Shown: piece by piece, positions 9,657 through 19,309 of the stretch
How positions within the stretch are numbered: the first letter of the stretch is position 1
How the letters are laid out: every line of letters starts with the position of its first letter
NCBI RefSeq assembly: GCF_025574485.1
Contig: NZ_JAOBPO010000001.1
Coordinates: 1,123,501-1,187,500, forward strand
DNA: 64,000 nt
Source: Kordiimonas aquimaris
GTDB taxonomy: Bacteria; Pseudomonadota; Alphaproteobacteria; Sphingomonadales; Kordiimonadaceae
Direction of reading: 5' to 3'
Position numbers and translations under genes: made by a program
The notes under the pieces: model-generated
The model's input: the letters and a program-made list of their open reading frames with translations, nothing else
Told to the model about the DNA's origin: nothing
Database searches by the model: none

Positions 9657-10664
9657 TTAGGACGTTTCGCCTGCCAGTTCCCGCCGCCATGCTTCAAAAG
9701 CCGTTTCATAGTAACGCGGATTAAACAGTAACCAGTTTCCAAGCGATGCAGGCACGGTGAACTCTTTTGCTCCTTCAGCCGGTGTTTTGCCTGCCTCGAA
9801 TGATGCACGTGCTTTTTCTTCCACGAGACGCAGCAGTTCAAGGTAATTACCCAAGTCGCCAGCATTCGCGATTGCGCCGTGGCCTGTCACAATCGTGCGT
9901 GACGTGTCAGCAAGCAAATGCTCAACCGATGTTGTCAGGTGGCTCGGGATTGCATCCACATAATTATGAAACAATCCTTGCCATACCAAATCACCGGCAA
10001 AGATGACGTTCGCATCATCTACGACAATAGCCATGTCGCTTGGTGTGTGCCCCTTCAGAGGGTGCAGGCGGATTGTACGTCCACCAAGGTCCATTGTTGG
10101 GATGGATGTTTCATCCGTGATAATCCGTGTTGGCATAACGGGGCGAATAACAGGCCTTGCAAACTGTGCACCTTCAGGGGTTTGGCGTGCACCGGCATAT
10201 CGCTCGAAAATCAGATTGTTAGTGGTTTCTGTTGCAATAATCTCAGGGCCAGTTGCGCCGTTCTGGTACCCCGCCAACCCGCCAGAGTGATCAGCATGAA
10301 AGTGTGTCACAATCACATCTGTAACGGGCCTGCCCGTTAGTTTTAGCGCCTGCTCGGCAAGCCATGCGGCACCAGCGGGCTGGAATGACCCGTCAATGGC
10401 AACAACTTTTTCCTCGCCAGCAATAATGCCGCCGTTACATAGTGTGGCAACCGCTGCGGGGTTGAAGCTGCCATCAGGGTTCAACGGCGTGGACACCACG
10501 CCCCAAACGCCTTCACCAATTTCCTCAAGGCGGGCAAAAACCTGTGTGTCCACCACCTTGCCGTGAGCAGGGCCAACTTGTGCGTTTGCTCGGCCTGCTG
10601 CTGCAACGCCTGCGATGGCGGCAGTGCCTGCAATAAAATTTCTGCGTGAAAATGATGATGACAT
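9657..10664 (-). CDS. Tat-exported MBL-fold metallo-hydrolase
   Basis: The N-terminus SFSRRNFIAGTAAIAG (Arg7-Arg8) followed by AAAGRANA is a good twin-arginine signal. The MBL zinc site THFHADHSGG lies near 120, with the later ligands in LKGHTPSD, FAGDLVW and TGHGAIA. The 335-residue layout matches periplasmic SoxH/quinoprotein-relay-type MBL hydrolases rather than classical beta-lactamases. The substrate is not predictable. It is divergent from the DJ-1/PfpI gene, with about 170 bases between them that must hold both promoters. Confidence 0.88.
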   Translation of the reverse strand: MSSSFSRRNFIAGTAAIAGVAAAGRANAQVGPAHGKVVDTQVFARLEEIGEGVWGVVSTPLNPDGSFNPAAVATLCNGGIIAGEEKVVAIDGSFQPAGAAWLAEQALKLTGRPVTDVIVTHFHADHSGGLAGYQNGATGPEIIATETTNNLIFERYAGARQTPEGAQFARPVIRPVMPTRIITDETSIPTMDLGGRTIRLHPLKGHTPSDMAIVVDDANVIFAGDLVWQGLFHNYVDAIPSHLTTSVEHLLADTSRTIVTGHGAIANAGDLGNYLELLRLVEEKARASFEAGKTPAEGAKEFTVPASLGNWLLFNPRYYETAFEAWRRELAGETS

Positions 10665-10837
10665 AAAATGCTCCTGTTCCCGATTGAGCGTACCTTAACG
10701 TCGAAGCTGCGCCGCGTTAACTCAACAAAAAGTTATTTCACTGTTTTGACTGCCTTGCGTGGTGGATGTGTCACTTTGACCGGTGGACTTTCACTGGTTG
10801 ACGCGTAATCTTTGCGGTAATTCAGGGGAGAATATGG

Positions 10838-11641
10838 ATGGCAATTAGTATTAACAGGCGTGCGTTTTCATCATTGATTGCAAGCGCACTCATTGTGCCA
10901 ATAAGGGCGGCCGTTCACGCCAATCAATCGGATCAACCTTCGGCGCACGATATGTCAAATACACCGGAGGAATGGACCGGCAAAGAACGTATTTATATGC
11001 TCGCCTACCCTGGGATGACAGCGCTCGATCTTGTCGGGCCGCAGTACATGTTTGCTTCTCTCATGGGTGCAGAAGTGAAAGTGATTGCAAAAGACAGCAA
11101 GCCAATTGTTAGCGACACTGGTCTTACAATTATGCCTGATGCAACGTTTAACGAGTTGCCCGAGCAAATCACACTTATTTTCGCCCCCGGCGGCACGACA
11201 GGCACGCTTAATGCCATGCGGGATGCTGAAACAATTGCTTTTCTGAAAATGGCCGGTGCGCGCGCTGAATACGTAACGTCTGTTTGCACGGGTTCTATGT
11301 TGCTTGCCAAGGCGGGCCTTCTTGAAGGTTACAAGGCAACATCGCACTGGTTAACGCATCCGGCGCTTGAAAATTTTGGTGCCATACCAACCGAAGGTCG
11401 TGTTGTTATTGATCGAAACCGCATAACCGGTGCAGGTGTTAGTGCAGGGCTTGACTTTGGCTTGTCACTTGTTGGCAAGTTCCGCGACCAGAACTACGCC
11501 GAAAGCGTACAATTGCTGTGCGAATATGCGCCTGAACCGCCCTATAATTCAGGTTCGCAGGAAACAGCAAAACCTGAGCAAGTGCACATGCTGCAATCTA
11601 TGCTTGGCGGTTTTGTCGACTTGATGAAAGCCGAAGCTTAA
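10838..11641 (+). CDS. DJ-1/PfpI-family protein with Tat-like N-terminus
   Basis: This 267-residue protein has a class I glutamine amidotransferase-like (DJ-1/PfpI/GlxA N-terminal) domain from about 50. The nucleophile elbow reads SVCTGSMLLAKAGLL near 148 and is followed by KATSHW, the typical downstream histidine. The start carries twin arginines (SINRRAFSS) and a hydrophobic stretch ending AVHA, suggesting export. A good Shine-Dalgarno (AGGGGAG, 10824-10830) supports the ATG at 10838. There is no AraC DNA-binding domain, unlike GlxA regulators. Its end nearly meets the convergent aminotransferase gene. Confidence 0.85.
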   Translation: MAISINRRAFSSLIASALIVPIRAAVHANQSDQPSAHDMSNTPEEWTGKERIYMLAYPGMTALDLVGPQYMFASLMGAEVKVIAKDSKPIVSDTGLTIMPDATFNELPEQITLIFAPGGTTGTLNAMRDAETIAFLKMAGARAEYVTSVCTGSMLLAKAGLLEGYKATSHWLTHPALENFGAIPTEGRVVIDRNRITGAGVSAGLDFGLSLVGKFRDQNYAESVQLLCEYAPEPPYNSGSQETAKPEQVHMLQSMLGGFVDLMKAEA

Positions 11642-11642
11642 A

Positions 11643-12806
11643 CTAAACCCAGCCGCGTTCGCGGAATGCCCTTAGTACACGGGTAAATTCAACCATCTCG
11701 TCTGGTGTGCCGATGGATATACGGTTCCAGCCTTCATCCGCTGTCATGCGGCGGCCAACACGCACACCGTTTGCCATCATTCGGTCCTGATAAGGCTTCA
11801 CATCGCTGTTGATGCGGTGCAGCACAAAGTTGGTGTTGCTTTCAATATGCATGAGGCCAAGACCGTCAAGCGTTTCCAGCAGCGTTGCGCGCCCACGTGC
11901 ATTGGATGCCACGCTTGCTTCGCGGTAGGCTTCGTCTTTGAGGGATGCAAGGGCGGCTGCGCTGCCTGTAGCACTCAGGTTAAAGTTGGCGGAAAACCGG
12001 CGCACGCTTTTTGCTGTTTTGGGCGCTGCAAGGCCGTAACCAATGCGCATGCCAGCCATGCCGTAAACTTTGGAGAAGGTGCGCGTCACAACCACATTCT
12101 CGCGGCCAGCCTGCACAAGTGCGAGCCCGCTTTTAAACGCGGGGTTTTGCTCTGCATAGTCAACGTATGCCTCGTCCAGCAGGAAGATATGATCATCTGG
12201 TGCAGCATCGATCCAATTGAACAAAGCGGTACTGTCAACAATAGTGCCCGTTGGGTTGTTGGGGTTGCAGATGTTGATCAGCAGCGGCCCGCCGGTGGCT
12301 TCTGCCGCGGCGCGCAGGGCTGCAATGTCGGTTACAAAGTCACCACCAACAGGCACAGCGATAACCTGCATACCTTCGGCTTTCGCGTAGCGTCGTACAT
12401 CGCCGAACGTGGGGTCAGGTTCAATCACCTTTGCACCCATGCGGGCTGCAACCGTGACAATCGCCTGAATAACTTCAGTGGAGCCGTTACCGAGAATAAC
12501 TTGCTCGGTTGGCACACCGTGACGCTTGCCCAGTGTTTCACGTAGGTCTGCGACAAAATTGTCAGGGTATCTGTTGGCAGCGTTCACAGCCACATCCTGC
12601 ACAGCCTTGATCGCCATGGGTGACATACCGAGCGAATTTTCATTGAAATGCAATAGCAGCGGATCAGCCCCAAGTCTGAAATCAAGGAGATTGTCTTGGC
12701 CGAGTGCTGGCATGAACAAACCGCCCGCACCAACCACCAATGCACTGGACGCAAGCCCGCCCAAAAACTGACGCCGTGATAGATTTGAAAATCGTTGTGT
12801 CATCAA
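11643..12806 (-). CDS. Tat-exported class I/II aminotransferase (histidinol-phosphate aminotransferase-like)
   Basis: A strong twin-arginine leader (NLSRRQFLGGLASSALVVG) precedes a complete fold-type I PLP enzyme of 387 residues. It has VILGNGSTEVIQAI, NICNPNNPTGTIVD, FLLDEAYVDYAE, and the PLP-lysine motif TRTFSKVYGMAGMRIGYG. The catalytic domain is closest in motif style to HisC-like enzymes. A PLP enzyme with a Tat leader implies folding with cofactor before export to the periplasm. That makes a role in central histidine synthesis unlikely. An ATG one codon in (12803) is an equally possible start. Confidence 0.88.
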   Translation of the reverse strand: MMTQRFSNLSRRQFLGGLASSALVVGAGGLFMPALGQDNLLDFRLGADPLLLHFNENSLGMSPMAIKAVQDVAVNAANRYPDNFVADLRETLGKRHGVPTEQVILGNGSTEVIQAIVTVAARMGAKVIEPDPTFGDVRRYAKAEGMQVIAVPVGGDFVTDIAALRAAAEATGGPLLINICNPNNPTGTIVDSTALFNWIDAAPDDHIFLLDEAYVDYAEQNPAFKSGLALVQAGRENVVVTRTFSKVYGMAGMRIGYGLAAPKTAKSVRRFSANFNLSATGSAAALASLKDEAYREASVASNARGRATLLETLDGLGLMHIESNTNFVLHRINSDVKPYQDRMMANGVRVGRRMTADEGWNRISIGTPDEMVEFTRVLRAFRERGWV

Positions 12807-12934
12807 AAGCCCCCGTTTGATTAATCAACGATTAGTGTGAGCGATTTGGTACTTTTTGCAAATGGAAAACTTTATTAGGGAAATTCTTTAACTAATATAA
12901 AAGTTCGTTCATGAGTGATTGTTATGCTTGCCAG

Positions 12935-13786
12935 TTAGATGATTACAGTAGTTTTACTTTTAATCAGAGACTCTAAAAGAGTTGCCGATGAGCTGGCTAT
13001 AGAGGTACTTTGTTTATAGATGCTTTCATTAAGTTTGCGAACTTTATGGGTGTCCAAGTGAATTAATTTAGTTGCGGGATATTTCCCCAATGGAATTATT
13101 GCTACCTTCTTGCTTATAGGAACCCATAGTTCAACTCCGGGTTCACCAAGTTTTTGTTTAGGATAATTCTCGAATCTAACTACCGGAGAACTCCCAATTA
13201 TGAAACTTTTGTTTTTTGGCGTTAGAGCAATACCAATTCCCATATTCATAAATGTATTTAATGTTACTCCTTGCACAGAAAGCATTCCATCTGCCCACAT
13301 GTTTTGACGCATTTCTGTTAGCTTTTCTGAAGATAGGAAATATTCTTTTACTTCCTGTTTTAGTTCCCCATGCATTACTTGAAATTCATGAAGGTATTTC
13401 TCGATTGATTCTCTAAAATTGCTTAATATTTTGTTTTCGGACCACGCATCAACCGTTCTTCTTCTCAAAACAATTAAGTATATCGAGAGTATTTCATGTT
13501 CCACTTGGTTTAAGTTTGCAATCTTACCTATATGGGCTTCGGAGATTATACTCCTTAGAATTGGTGCAGCAAGATTCTCTAGTTTACCGAGCTTATTTTC
13601 GACACTGCGGTCATTTTCGCCCTGTTCATTAGTTTTTGAGTAAAAATTAGATTGTTTGAAAATGGTTTTTGGGCGTCGCAATTGAATGCCTTTATGGGGC
13701 CGTGCTTTCTCGTAGAAGTGCCACTTATCGCCATCTTCCATCATTAATCGTTGGTGAAATTGCGGTATGAAATGATCTTCTGGCAT
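12935..13786 (-). CDS. DUF4238 domain-containing protein
   Basis: The 283-residue protein opens with the DUF4238-like HFIPQFHQRLM and WHFYEK blocks, then FKQSNFYS and a helical region beginning KLGKLENLAAPILRSI. These match my memory of the family (cytosolic, function unknown, patchy distribution). It starts 9 bases after the ubiD stop on the same strand, with AAGG overlapping the spacer, so it probably rides on ubiD transcription. Its base composition is visibly more AT-rich than both neighbours, which suggests recent acquisition. Confidence 0.75.
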   Translation of the reverse strand: MPEDHFIPQFHQRLMMEDGDKWHFYEKARPHKGIQLRRPKTIFKQSNFYSKTNEQGENDRSVENKLGKLENLAAPILRSIISEAHIGKIANLNQVEHEILSIYLIVLRRRTVDAWSENKILSNFRESIEKYLHEFQVMHGELKQEVKEYFLSSEKLTEMRQNMWADGMLSVQGVTLNTFMNMGIGIALTPKNKSFIIGSSPVVRFENYPKQKLGEPGVELWVPISKKVAIIPLGKYPATKLIHLDTHKVRKLNESIYKQSTSIASSSATLLESLIKSKTTVII

Positions 13787-13795
13787 TAGCCTTAA

Positions 13796-15304
13796 TCACT
13801 TCCAAATTTTGTCGCCGCTGCCGGGAATGCCAAGGCTTTCCCACATGGTGTCTACCTTGTTCACCACATCATCATCCATACCGATTTGCTCGCCCCATTC
13901 GCGGTGGGTCTCGTTGCCTACTTTGTTGGTGGCGTCCAAGCCCAGTTTGCCGCCAAGGCCGCTTTCGGGGCTGGCGAAATCGAGGTAGTCAATTGGTGTG
14001 TTTTCAACGGTCACGATGTCCCGCACCGGATCCATACGTGTGCTGATTGCCCACATCACGTCTTTCCAGTCTCGGCAGTCAATATCGTCATCAACAACGA
14101 TCACGAATTTGGTGTAGACAAACTGGCGCAGGTATGACCACACGCCTGTCATGATGCGTTTGGCGTGGCCTGCGTATGCTTTTTTGATACTGACAACTGC
14201 GATGCGGTAACTGCACCCTTCTGGTGGCAACCAAAAGTCCACCACTTCGGGGAACTGTTGCTGCAACAGCGGAATGAACACTTCGTTCAGCCCTTCACCT
14301 AGCACGCTTGGCTCGTCCGGTGGGCGGCCTGTGTATGTGCTCAGGTAAATAGGGTCTTTGCGCATGGTAATGGCGGTGACGTTAAACACCGGGAACTGTT
14401 CCACGCTGTTATAATATCCCGTGTGGTCGCCGTATGGCCCTTCATCGCGGTAATCATCAAGACTGACGAACCCTTCGATCACAATCTCTGCCGTGGCGGG
14501 CACTTGCAGCGGCACGGTTTTACAGTCCACCAGTGGCACCTTCTTGCCGCGCAGCAATCCGGCAAACTGGTATTCGGACAGTGTGTCAGGCACCGGCGTA
14601 ACGGCGGCCAAAATGGTGCCCGGGTCCGCGCCTATCACTACAGCAGCAGGCAATGGTTCTGGCTTTTCATCTTTCCAGCGGGCGTATTGCTGTGCGCCGC
14701 CGCGGTGTTTGAGCCAACGCATTAATGTCTGGTTCTTGGATATACGCTGCATGCGGTAGATACCGAGGTTGTAATTATCCTCTGCACTGTCAGATGGTCC
14801 TTTGGTGACCACGAGCGGCCATGTAATCAGCGGGGCAGGCTCGCCCGGCCAGCATGTCTGGATAGGCAGCTTGGTCAGGTCAATATCGTCGCCGGTCAGA
14901 ACAACTTCCTGAACTGGACCTTTCTTCACGCGCTTGGGGCGCATGGACATGACCTGTTTGGCCAACGGCAACATATCAATGGCGTCTTTGATGCCACGCG
15001 GTGGCTCCGGTTGACGCAGGAATGCCAATGTTTCACCCACCTCGCGCAACTGGTGCGGCTCGCGGTTCATACCCCATGCCACACGTTCTACGGTGCCGAA
15101 TAAGTTGACCAGCACCGGCATGTCAGATTTTTCGCCGTTTTCCTTGATCACGTTTTCAAACAAAATCGCAGGGCCACCTTCTGCCATGACGCGTGTTTGA
15201 ATTTCGGTCATCTCAAGCTCGGTTGAAACCGGCTCGGTTACGCGCACCAGTCGCCCTTCAGCTTCCAGCCGCTCGATAAACTCTCTGAGGGAATCATATG
15301 CCAT
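13796..15304 (-). CDS. ubiD: UbiD-family decarboxylase (4-hydroxy-3-polyprenylbenzoate decarboxylase)
   Basis: This prFMN-dependent decarboxylase of ubiquinone biosynthesis needs UbiX (not in the window). The 502-residue protein starts [13 protein letters not shown]. It carries the family hallmarks [44 protein letters not shown] and the late [17 protein letters not shown] block (partial). I place the start at 15304, because an upstream extension to 15481 would add 59 residues that do not resemble UbiD. Length is normal. DUF4238 follows 9 bases downstream, and a membrane-protein gene lies divergently upstream. Confidence 0.95.
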   Translation of the reverse strand: MAYDSLREFIERLEAEGRLVRVTEPVSTELEMTEIQTRVMAEGGPAILFENVIKENGEKSDMPVLVNLFGTVERVAWGMNREPHQLREVGETLAFLRQPEPPRGIKDAIDMLPLAKQVMSMRPKRVKKGPVQEVVLTGDDIDLTKLPIQTCWPGEPAPLITWPLVVTKGPSDSAEDNYNLGIYRMQRISKNQTLMRWLKHRGGAQQYARWKDEKPEPLPAAVVIGADPGTILAAVTPVPDTLSEYQFAGLLRGKKVPLVDCKTVPLQVPATAEIVIEGFVSLDDYRDEGPYGDHTGYYNSVEQFPVFNVTAITMRKDPIYLSTYTGRPPDEPSVLGEGLNEVFIPLLQQQFPEVVDFWLPPEGCSYRIAVVSIKKAYAGHAKRIMTGVWSYLRQFVYTKFVIVVDDDIDCRDWKDVMWAISTRMDPVRDIVTVENTPIDYLDFASPESGLGGKLGLDATNKVGNETHREWGEQIGMDDDVVNKVDTMWESLGIPGSGDKIWK

Positions 15305-15455
15305 AGGGCGTTTATAAATCAGGTTTTTGGCTTGTGCTACTATTGAAATGGGACATAGGCGCTGATTTTGTGTGGCACAGTGCCACGCGCCAGATTTTGG
15401 TTGCAGGGTAGGGGTGAGTTTACATAGAGTATCGCACACATTTGAGGGGGCAATG

Positions 15456-16016
15456 ATGGCTGAGTTGAAGGGGACACCCATAACGCGCGGCGGCGGTAAG
15501 TTGATCCGTGTTGGCTGGCGCGGCGTTGGTTACAGCGTGGATCGCTCTATTCAAACCAAATACCGCATCTGGAAAGCTGTTTTGTTGTTACTTGCACTCG
15601 CTGTTGGTGTTGGCACTGCATTGGGTGCCGGTTTTGTGTTCTTCAACTTTGCTGCGCCGCTTATTGCCAAGATTGCACCGTTTATAAGTAACTATCCGCA
15701 GGTTTGGTGGTTGTTAATTTATGGCAGCACTCTGGTGTTTGGCGGCCTGATATATTGGCATATCCGTGCGAAGGTAGGTGAAGGGCTGGTGCGCGGGCAA
15801 ACGCCGTTAGACGAGGGACGCAGTGTGCTGGAACAACGGCAACGCCGTTCATTAAAGCGTAAGCGGGAGCGGTTTTTGCTGTTGGTGGGGCTTGCTCTTG
15901 TCTGGTTTGTGCCCATAGAAATAGTATTCTCAATGCAGTTGTTCTTGTCTGGCATCATGGTCTTTTTGTTGGTGGAAGGTATATACTTCCAGATAAAAAC
16001 ACCGCCGAAAGCCTAA
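15456..16016 (+). CDS. Hypothetical three-helix membrane protein
   Basis: I do not recognise this 186-residue protein. It has hydrophobic segments at about 45-75, 90-110 and 145-185, with a basic cytoplasmic loop ([13 protein letters not shown]) before the last. The Shine-Dalgarno GAGGGGG at 15444-15450 is two bases from ATG 15453 and five from ATG 15456, so I prefer the latter. It is divergent from ubiD and convergent with the VOC-protein gene. No catalytic motif is visible. Confidence 0.75.
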   Translation: MAELKGTPITRGGGKLIRVGWRGVGYSVDRSIQTKYRIWKAVLLLLALAVGVGTALGAGFVFFNFAAPLIAKIAPFISNYPQVWWLLIYGSTLVFGGLIYWHIRAKVGEGLVRGQTPLDEGRSVLEQRQRRSLKRKRERFLLLVGLALVWFVPIEIVFSMQLFLSGIMVFLLVEGIYFQIKTPPKA

Positions 16017-16056
16017 AGCCTTAAGCGGTGGAATTTCTGCTTCATTCGTTCATCGA

Positions 16057-16485
16057 CTACTTTGCAAAGAGCTGACTTGGGTCTTTAAATGCTTTGAATT
16101 CAAGCGCATTACCTGCTGGATCGCGGAAGAACATTGTTGCTTGTTCTCCGACGTCACCTTTGAACCGTATTTTCGGTTTGATCACAAAATCAGTGTTTGC
16201 GGCCACAAGCTTGTCTGAAAGCGTGTGCCAACTGTCCCAGTCTAGTACACAGCCGTAATGAAAACTGGGCACACTGTCGCCGTCTACACCGCCGTGATCT
16301 ACTTTGCCCACGGGCGTGCCAAGATGCACAACAAACTGATGACCAAACAGGTCGAAATCAACCCACTTGTCGCTTGAGCGACCTTCAGGGCAGCCGAGAA
16401 GATCGCCGTAAAAAGCGCGGGCTGCGGCAAGGTCATCAACCGGCACAGCCAAGTGAAACGGCGGAATGTTTGTTGCTTTGCTCAT
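16057..16485 (-). CDS. VOC-family (glyoxalase/dioxygenase-like) protein
   Basis: The 142-residue single-domain protein has two beta-alpha-beta-beta-beta modules. The first has [23 protein letters not shown], and the second has the metal/substrate strand [13 protein letters not shown] near the C-terminus. The family includes glyoxalases, fosfomycin-resistance proteins and dioxygenases; none is singled out here. It starts 10 bases after the M20 amidohydrolase stop on the same strand, implying co-transcription with it. Confidence 0.9.
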   Translation of the reverse strand: MSKATNIPPFHLAVPVDDLAAARAFYGDLLGCPEGRSSDKWVDFDLFGHQFVVHLGTPVGKVDHGGVDGDSVPSFHYGCVLDWDSWHTLSDKLVAANTDFVIKPKIRFKGDVGEQATMFFRDPAGNALEFKAFKDPSQLFAK

Positions 16486-16495
16486 AGCCGTTTCC

Positions 16496-17821
16496 TTATT
16501 TTGCGGGCATTAATTCCATAACGGCCAGTGTCATGGCTCGCACACCGGATTTGATCGATGCTTCCGGGTCAATTTTAAAGAACGGCGAATGGTGACCAGC
16601 AACCTTGGGGCCGCCGCTTTCCTGTGCGTCCAGATCGGCTTGCGGCGTGCCGCCTACATTGAAATAGAAGCCCGGCACTGGTGGGGTAACATTGGTGAAA
16701 TACGGGAAATCTTCTGCGCCCATGCCTTTTTGCTGGTAGATGATAAGGTCATCTGCCGCGAAACCTTTTTGGAATGCACCCTCGATACGCTCAGCCAGTT
16801 CGGTGTTGTTGATGGTAACAGGCGTTGACTCTACTGAAAGATCTACTTTTGGCAGCTTGTCCTCAGGCAAACCGGCAACACGGCCCATGTTCTCAGCGAT
16901 GCGCTTAATACCTTGCAGCAGCTTTTCGCGTACAGCTTCATCGTTTGAGCGGACGGTTAATTGCAGGTCTGCATGATCGGAAATGATATTGTGCTTACGG
17001 CCAGCGTGGAACGAGCCAACAGTTACAACACCAGCATCAAGCGGTGAAATTTCGCGTGCAACCAGTGTTTGGAGTGCGCCAACAATCTGTGAAGCAAGCA
17101 CAACAGGGTCGTTGCCCAGATGCGGTGATGCGCCGTGCGTTCCTACGCCGTAAACGCGGATGTCAACACTGTCTGAGCTGGAGTAGGCAAGGCCTTTGCT
17201 GTAAATCAGCTTGCCAGCAGGCTCACCTGCTGCCACATGCAATGCCAGTGCATAATCAGGGCGACCAAAACGCTCATAAAGATTGTCTGCGATCATCGCT
17301 TTGGCACCGCCGATGCGTTCTTCAGCAGGTTGACCAACGAGCATAAGTGTACCGCTCCAGCTATCACGCGTTGCGGCCAGGCGGCGCGCTGTGCCGACAA
17401 GTGATGTCATGTGCATATCATGGCCGCAAGCATGCATCACCGGGCTTTCAATGCCTTCCCGGTTTTTTTGCCGTACTGTTGATGCGTATGCAAGGCCTGT
17501 GTCTTCTTCAACGGGCAGGCCATCCATGTCTGCGCGCACTAATACACGCGGCCCTTCGCCGTTTTCCATAATGGCGACAAGCCCGGTGCCACCAACACCA
17601 GTAGTTACCGTGAAACCAAGCGCAGACAATTCCTGTGCCATGCGGGCTGCTGTTTTGGTTTCAACAAAAGACAGTTCCGGGTTCTGGTGAAAGTGAGTAA
17701 ACAATGCACCCAGATATGAATAATCTTCCGCAATTGCATCGGAAAGAGGATCTGCTTGCGTAGGTGTTAATGCTGTTGTGGTCAGCGCTAATGCACCGAC
17801 CATTAATGATGATAGTTTCAT
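16496..17821 (-). CDS. Exported M20-family amidohydrolase (hippurate hydrolase-like)
   Basis: A signal peptide (about 1-23, ending TQA) precedes a 441-residue M20D peptidase/amidohydrolase. Metal and catalytic motifs include [42 protein letters not shown] and the late [11 protein letters not shown]. These correspond to the di-metal site of N-acyl/N-aroyl amino-acid hydrolases. The leader suggests a periplasmic enzyme that releases amino acids from amides. It lies between a dehalogenase gene (46 bases upstream) and a VOC gene (10 bases downstream) in one orientation. Confidence 0.92.
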   Translation of the reverse strand: MKLSSLMVGALALTTTALTPTQADPLSDAIAEDYSYLGALFTHFHQNPELSFVETKTAARMAQELSALGFTVTTGVGGTGLVAIMENGEGPRVLVRADMDGLPVEEDTGLAYASTVRQKNREGIESPVMHACGHDMHMTSLVGTARRLAATRDSWSGTLMLVGQPAEERIGGAKAMIADNLYERFGRPDYALALHVAAGEPAGKLIYSKGLAYSSSDSVDIRVYGVGTHGASPHLGNDPVVLASQIVGALQTLVAREISPLDAGVVTVGSFHAGRKHNIISDHADLQLTVRSNDEAVREKLLQGIKRIAENMGRVAGLPEDKLPKVDLSVESTPVTINNTELAERIEGAFQKGFAADDLIIYQQKGMGAEDFPYFTNVTPPVPGFYFNVGGTPQADLDAQESGGPKVAGHHSPFFKIDPEASIKSGVRAMTLAVMELMPAK

Positions 17822-17867
17822 GAATTCCCCCTATAGAACTGTGAATATGATCTTAGCTTAGCCAATT

Positions 17868-18764
17868 TTAGATGTCGCCGAAATGTTTGAGTGCTGCCGG
17901 CGCGATGACATCACCCCATTCCTGAACAAAATGGCCGGCTTCAGCTAGCTCCAATGGTTCAGGGCACCCTTTGATGAGTTTACGTAGCATATGCATTGCG
18001 GGTGGGCCAAGAACCGGATCTTGCATACCAATGGCCATAAAGCTTTTGCCGCTCCATTCTGTAGACCAAAAAGCCGCCGCCCGTTTGGATGTGGTGACAC
18101 CTTCCATGTCAGGTTCTGTCATTACGAGTGCCGGGAAGCGGCGCGCGCCTGCCTTGTACTTATCATCAGGGAAAGGTGCATCGTATGCTGCGACTTCTGC
18201 GTCAGACAGATGCGGTGTCGCGCGGCGCATAATATCACCGATTGGTAAGTTTGGTGTGTTGGCAACATAGTCGCGCCACGCCTTGAAGCCATCGCTTGAC
18301 CCCATGCCAACGGCAAGTCCAGTGTTCATAACAATGAGCCGCGTGAAGCGGGTTTGCATATCCATGGGCAACGTAAGGCCGAGTAAGCCGCCCCAGTCCT
18401 GGCAGACGAGGGTAATGTTTTGCAGGTCTAATGCCTCAATGAAGCGCAGCAGGTAATTGCGGTGGAAGTGAAATGTGTACGCGTTGTCATCAATTGGTTT
18501 GTCTGAGCGGCCGAATCCGATCAAGTCCGGCGCAATGACGCGTGCGCCTGATGCTGTGAAATGCGGAATCATATGCCGATACAGGTAAGACCAGCTTGGT
18601 TCACCATGCAAACAGAGGAAGACGCGGTCAGCATCCTTCGGGCCTTCGTCCACATAAGCGACACGCATACCTTCATACCCTTGAAGCGTGTCGATATATT
18701 GTGAGGCGAAGTTCCAGTCTGGTAGGTTTTCAAAACGGTCGTCTGGGGTGCGAACTGTGTCCAT
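17868..18764 (-). CDS. Haloalkane dehalogenase, subfamily I-like alpha/beta hydrolase
   Basis: The 298-residue alpha/beta hydrolase has the oxyanion/halide region LHGEPSWSYLYRHM near 55, the nucleophile elbow LVCQDWGGLLGL near 123 (Asp nucleophile plus halide-binding Trp), the cap segment AYDAPFPDDKYKAGARRFP, and a catalytic His in EAGHFVQEWG. These match haloalkane dehalogenases of the DhlA/DhmA branch, which cleave C-halogen bonds to alcohols. The start at 18764 (MDTVRTPDDRF) is chosen because a longer reading frame would run antisense through the tRNA gene. Confidence 0.9.
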   Translation of the reverse strand: MDTVRTPDDRFENLPDWNFASQYIDTLQGYEGMRVAYVDEGPKDADRVFLCLHGEPSWSYLYRHMIPHFTASGARVIAPDLIGFGRSDKPIDDNAYTFHFHRNYLLRFIEALDLQNITLVCQDWGGLLGLTLPMDMQTRFTRLIVMNTGLAVGMGSSDGFKAWRDYVANTPNLPIGDIMRRATPHLSDAEVAAYDAPFPDDKYKAGARRFPALVMTEPDMEGVTTSKRAAAFWSTEWSGKSFMAIGMQDPVLGPPAMHMLRKLIKGCPEPLELAEAGHFVQEWGDVIAPAALKHFGDI

Positions 18765-18914
18765 TATGCTTCCAATATTTGTGTACCAAGCGGCATCATT
18801 TATGAGAGTTGATATGAAGGTGAAACAGTCCTGGGCGGGGTGCAAGGCAATTTTTTTTGATGTTGATGTAATGTGTCGTTGACTCGAGGGGGCCGCTTCG
18901 CTATTCACGGCGGC

Positions 18915-19004
18915 GGAGAGGTGGCTGAGTGGTCGAAAGCGCTCCCCTGCTAAGGGAGTAACGGGGCAACCTGTTCGTGGGTTCGAATCCCATCCTCTCC
19001 GCCA
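18915..19004 (+). tRNA. tRNA-Ser (anticodon GCT)
   Basis: The acceptor stem GGAGAGG pairs with CCTCTCC at the 3' end, followed by G and an encoded CCA. The anticodon stem CTCCC/GGGAG encloses a loop with GCT (CTGCTAA). A long class-II variable arm follows, then the T arm with GGGTTCGAATCCC. The 90-nt length is normal for tRNA-Ser. It marks the left edge of the accessory block, but I see no second copy of its 3' end in the window. Confidence 0.97.
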
Positions 19005-19309
19005 CTTACTTTTTGCGAACTTTTCTCTCAAAAAGCATTCAAAATTAATTCATTATATATCAACACATTACATGCTGTTTGCCCTAAGGAAATGGATGTT
19101 GGCTCCGAGTGTATCATGCCTATTCCATGCGCTAAGGAATGAGTTTTCTCTGCTGAGCAAGTTGCTGTGAAATTGCGTATCTTTCCTAAGAGTAGATTCT
19201 ATCAATGAAATGCTTGTTTAGTTTTGATGAGAAGAGGTATTCCGTCTGCTTTCGACCCAAAGCGGACATATAGCCCTCTCCCGATTGGATGACATAACGC
19301 TCTTTCGGG
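19005..19309. other. Non-coding gap after the tRNA
   Basis: No convincing coding sequence is seen in this 305-base stretch. It contains one copy of the 26-bp palindromic element (19244-19270). No integrase or direct copy of the tRNA 3' end is visible. Confidence 0.6.
19244..19270 (-). repeat. Palindromic element, copy 1
   Basis: The imperfect inverted repeat GTCTGCTTTCGACCC / AAAGCGGACATA is closely similar to copies at 25495, 27876 and 34075. Read on the minus strand it gives GTCCGCTTTGGGTCGAAAGC. It lies between the tRNA and the first accessory gene. Confidence 0.75.

Noticed and set aside
11817-12545. 242-codon open frame antisense to the aminotransferase gene
   Set aside because: Cys/His-rich composition is typical of a codon-bias shadow; the opposite strand carries clear PLP-enzyme motifs.
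15305-15481. 59-residue extension of UbiD
   Set aside because: It overlaps the start of the divergent membrane-protein gene and has no similarity to Ubi[14 protein letters not shown] is the usual beginning.
18765-19031. N-terminal extension of the haloalkane dehalogenase to 387 residues
   Set aside because: It runs antisense through the complete tRNA-Ser gene and adds residues unlike the family; the ATG at 18764 gives the normal start.
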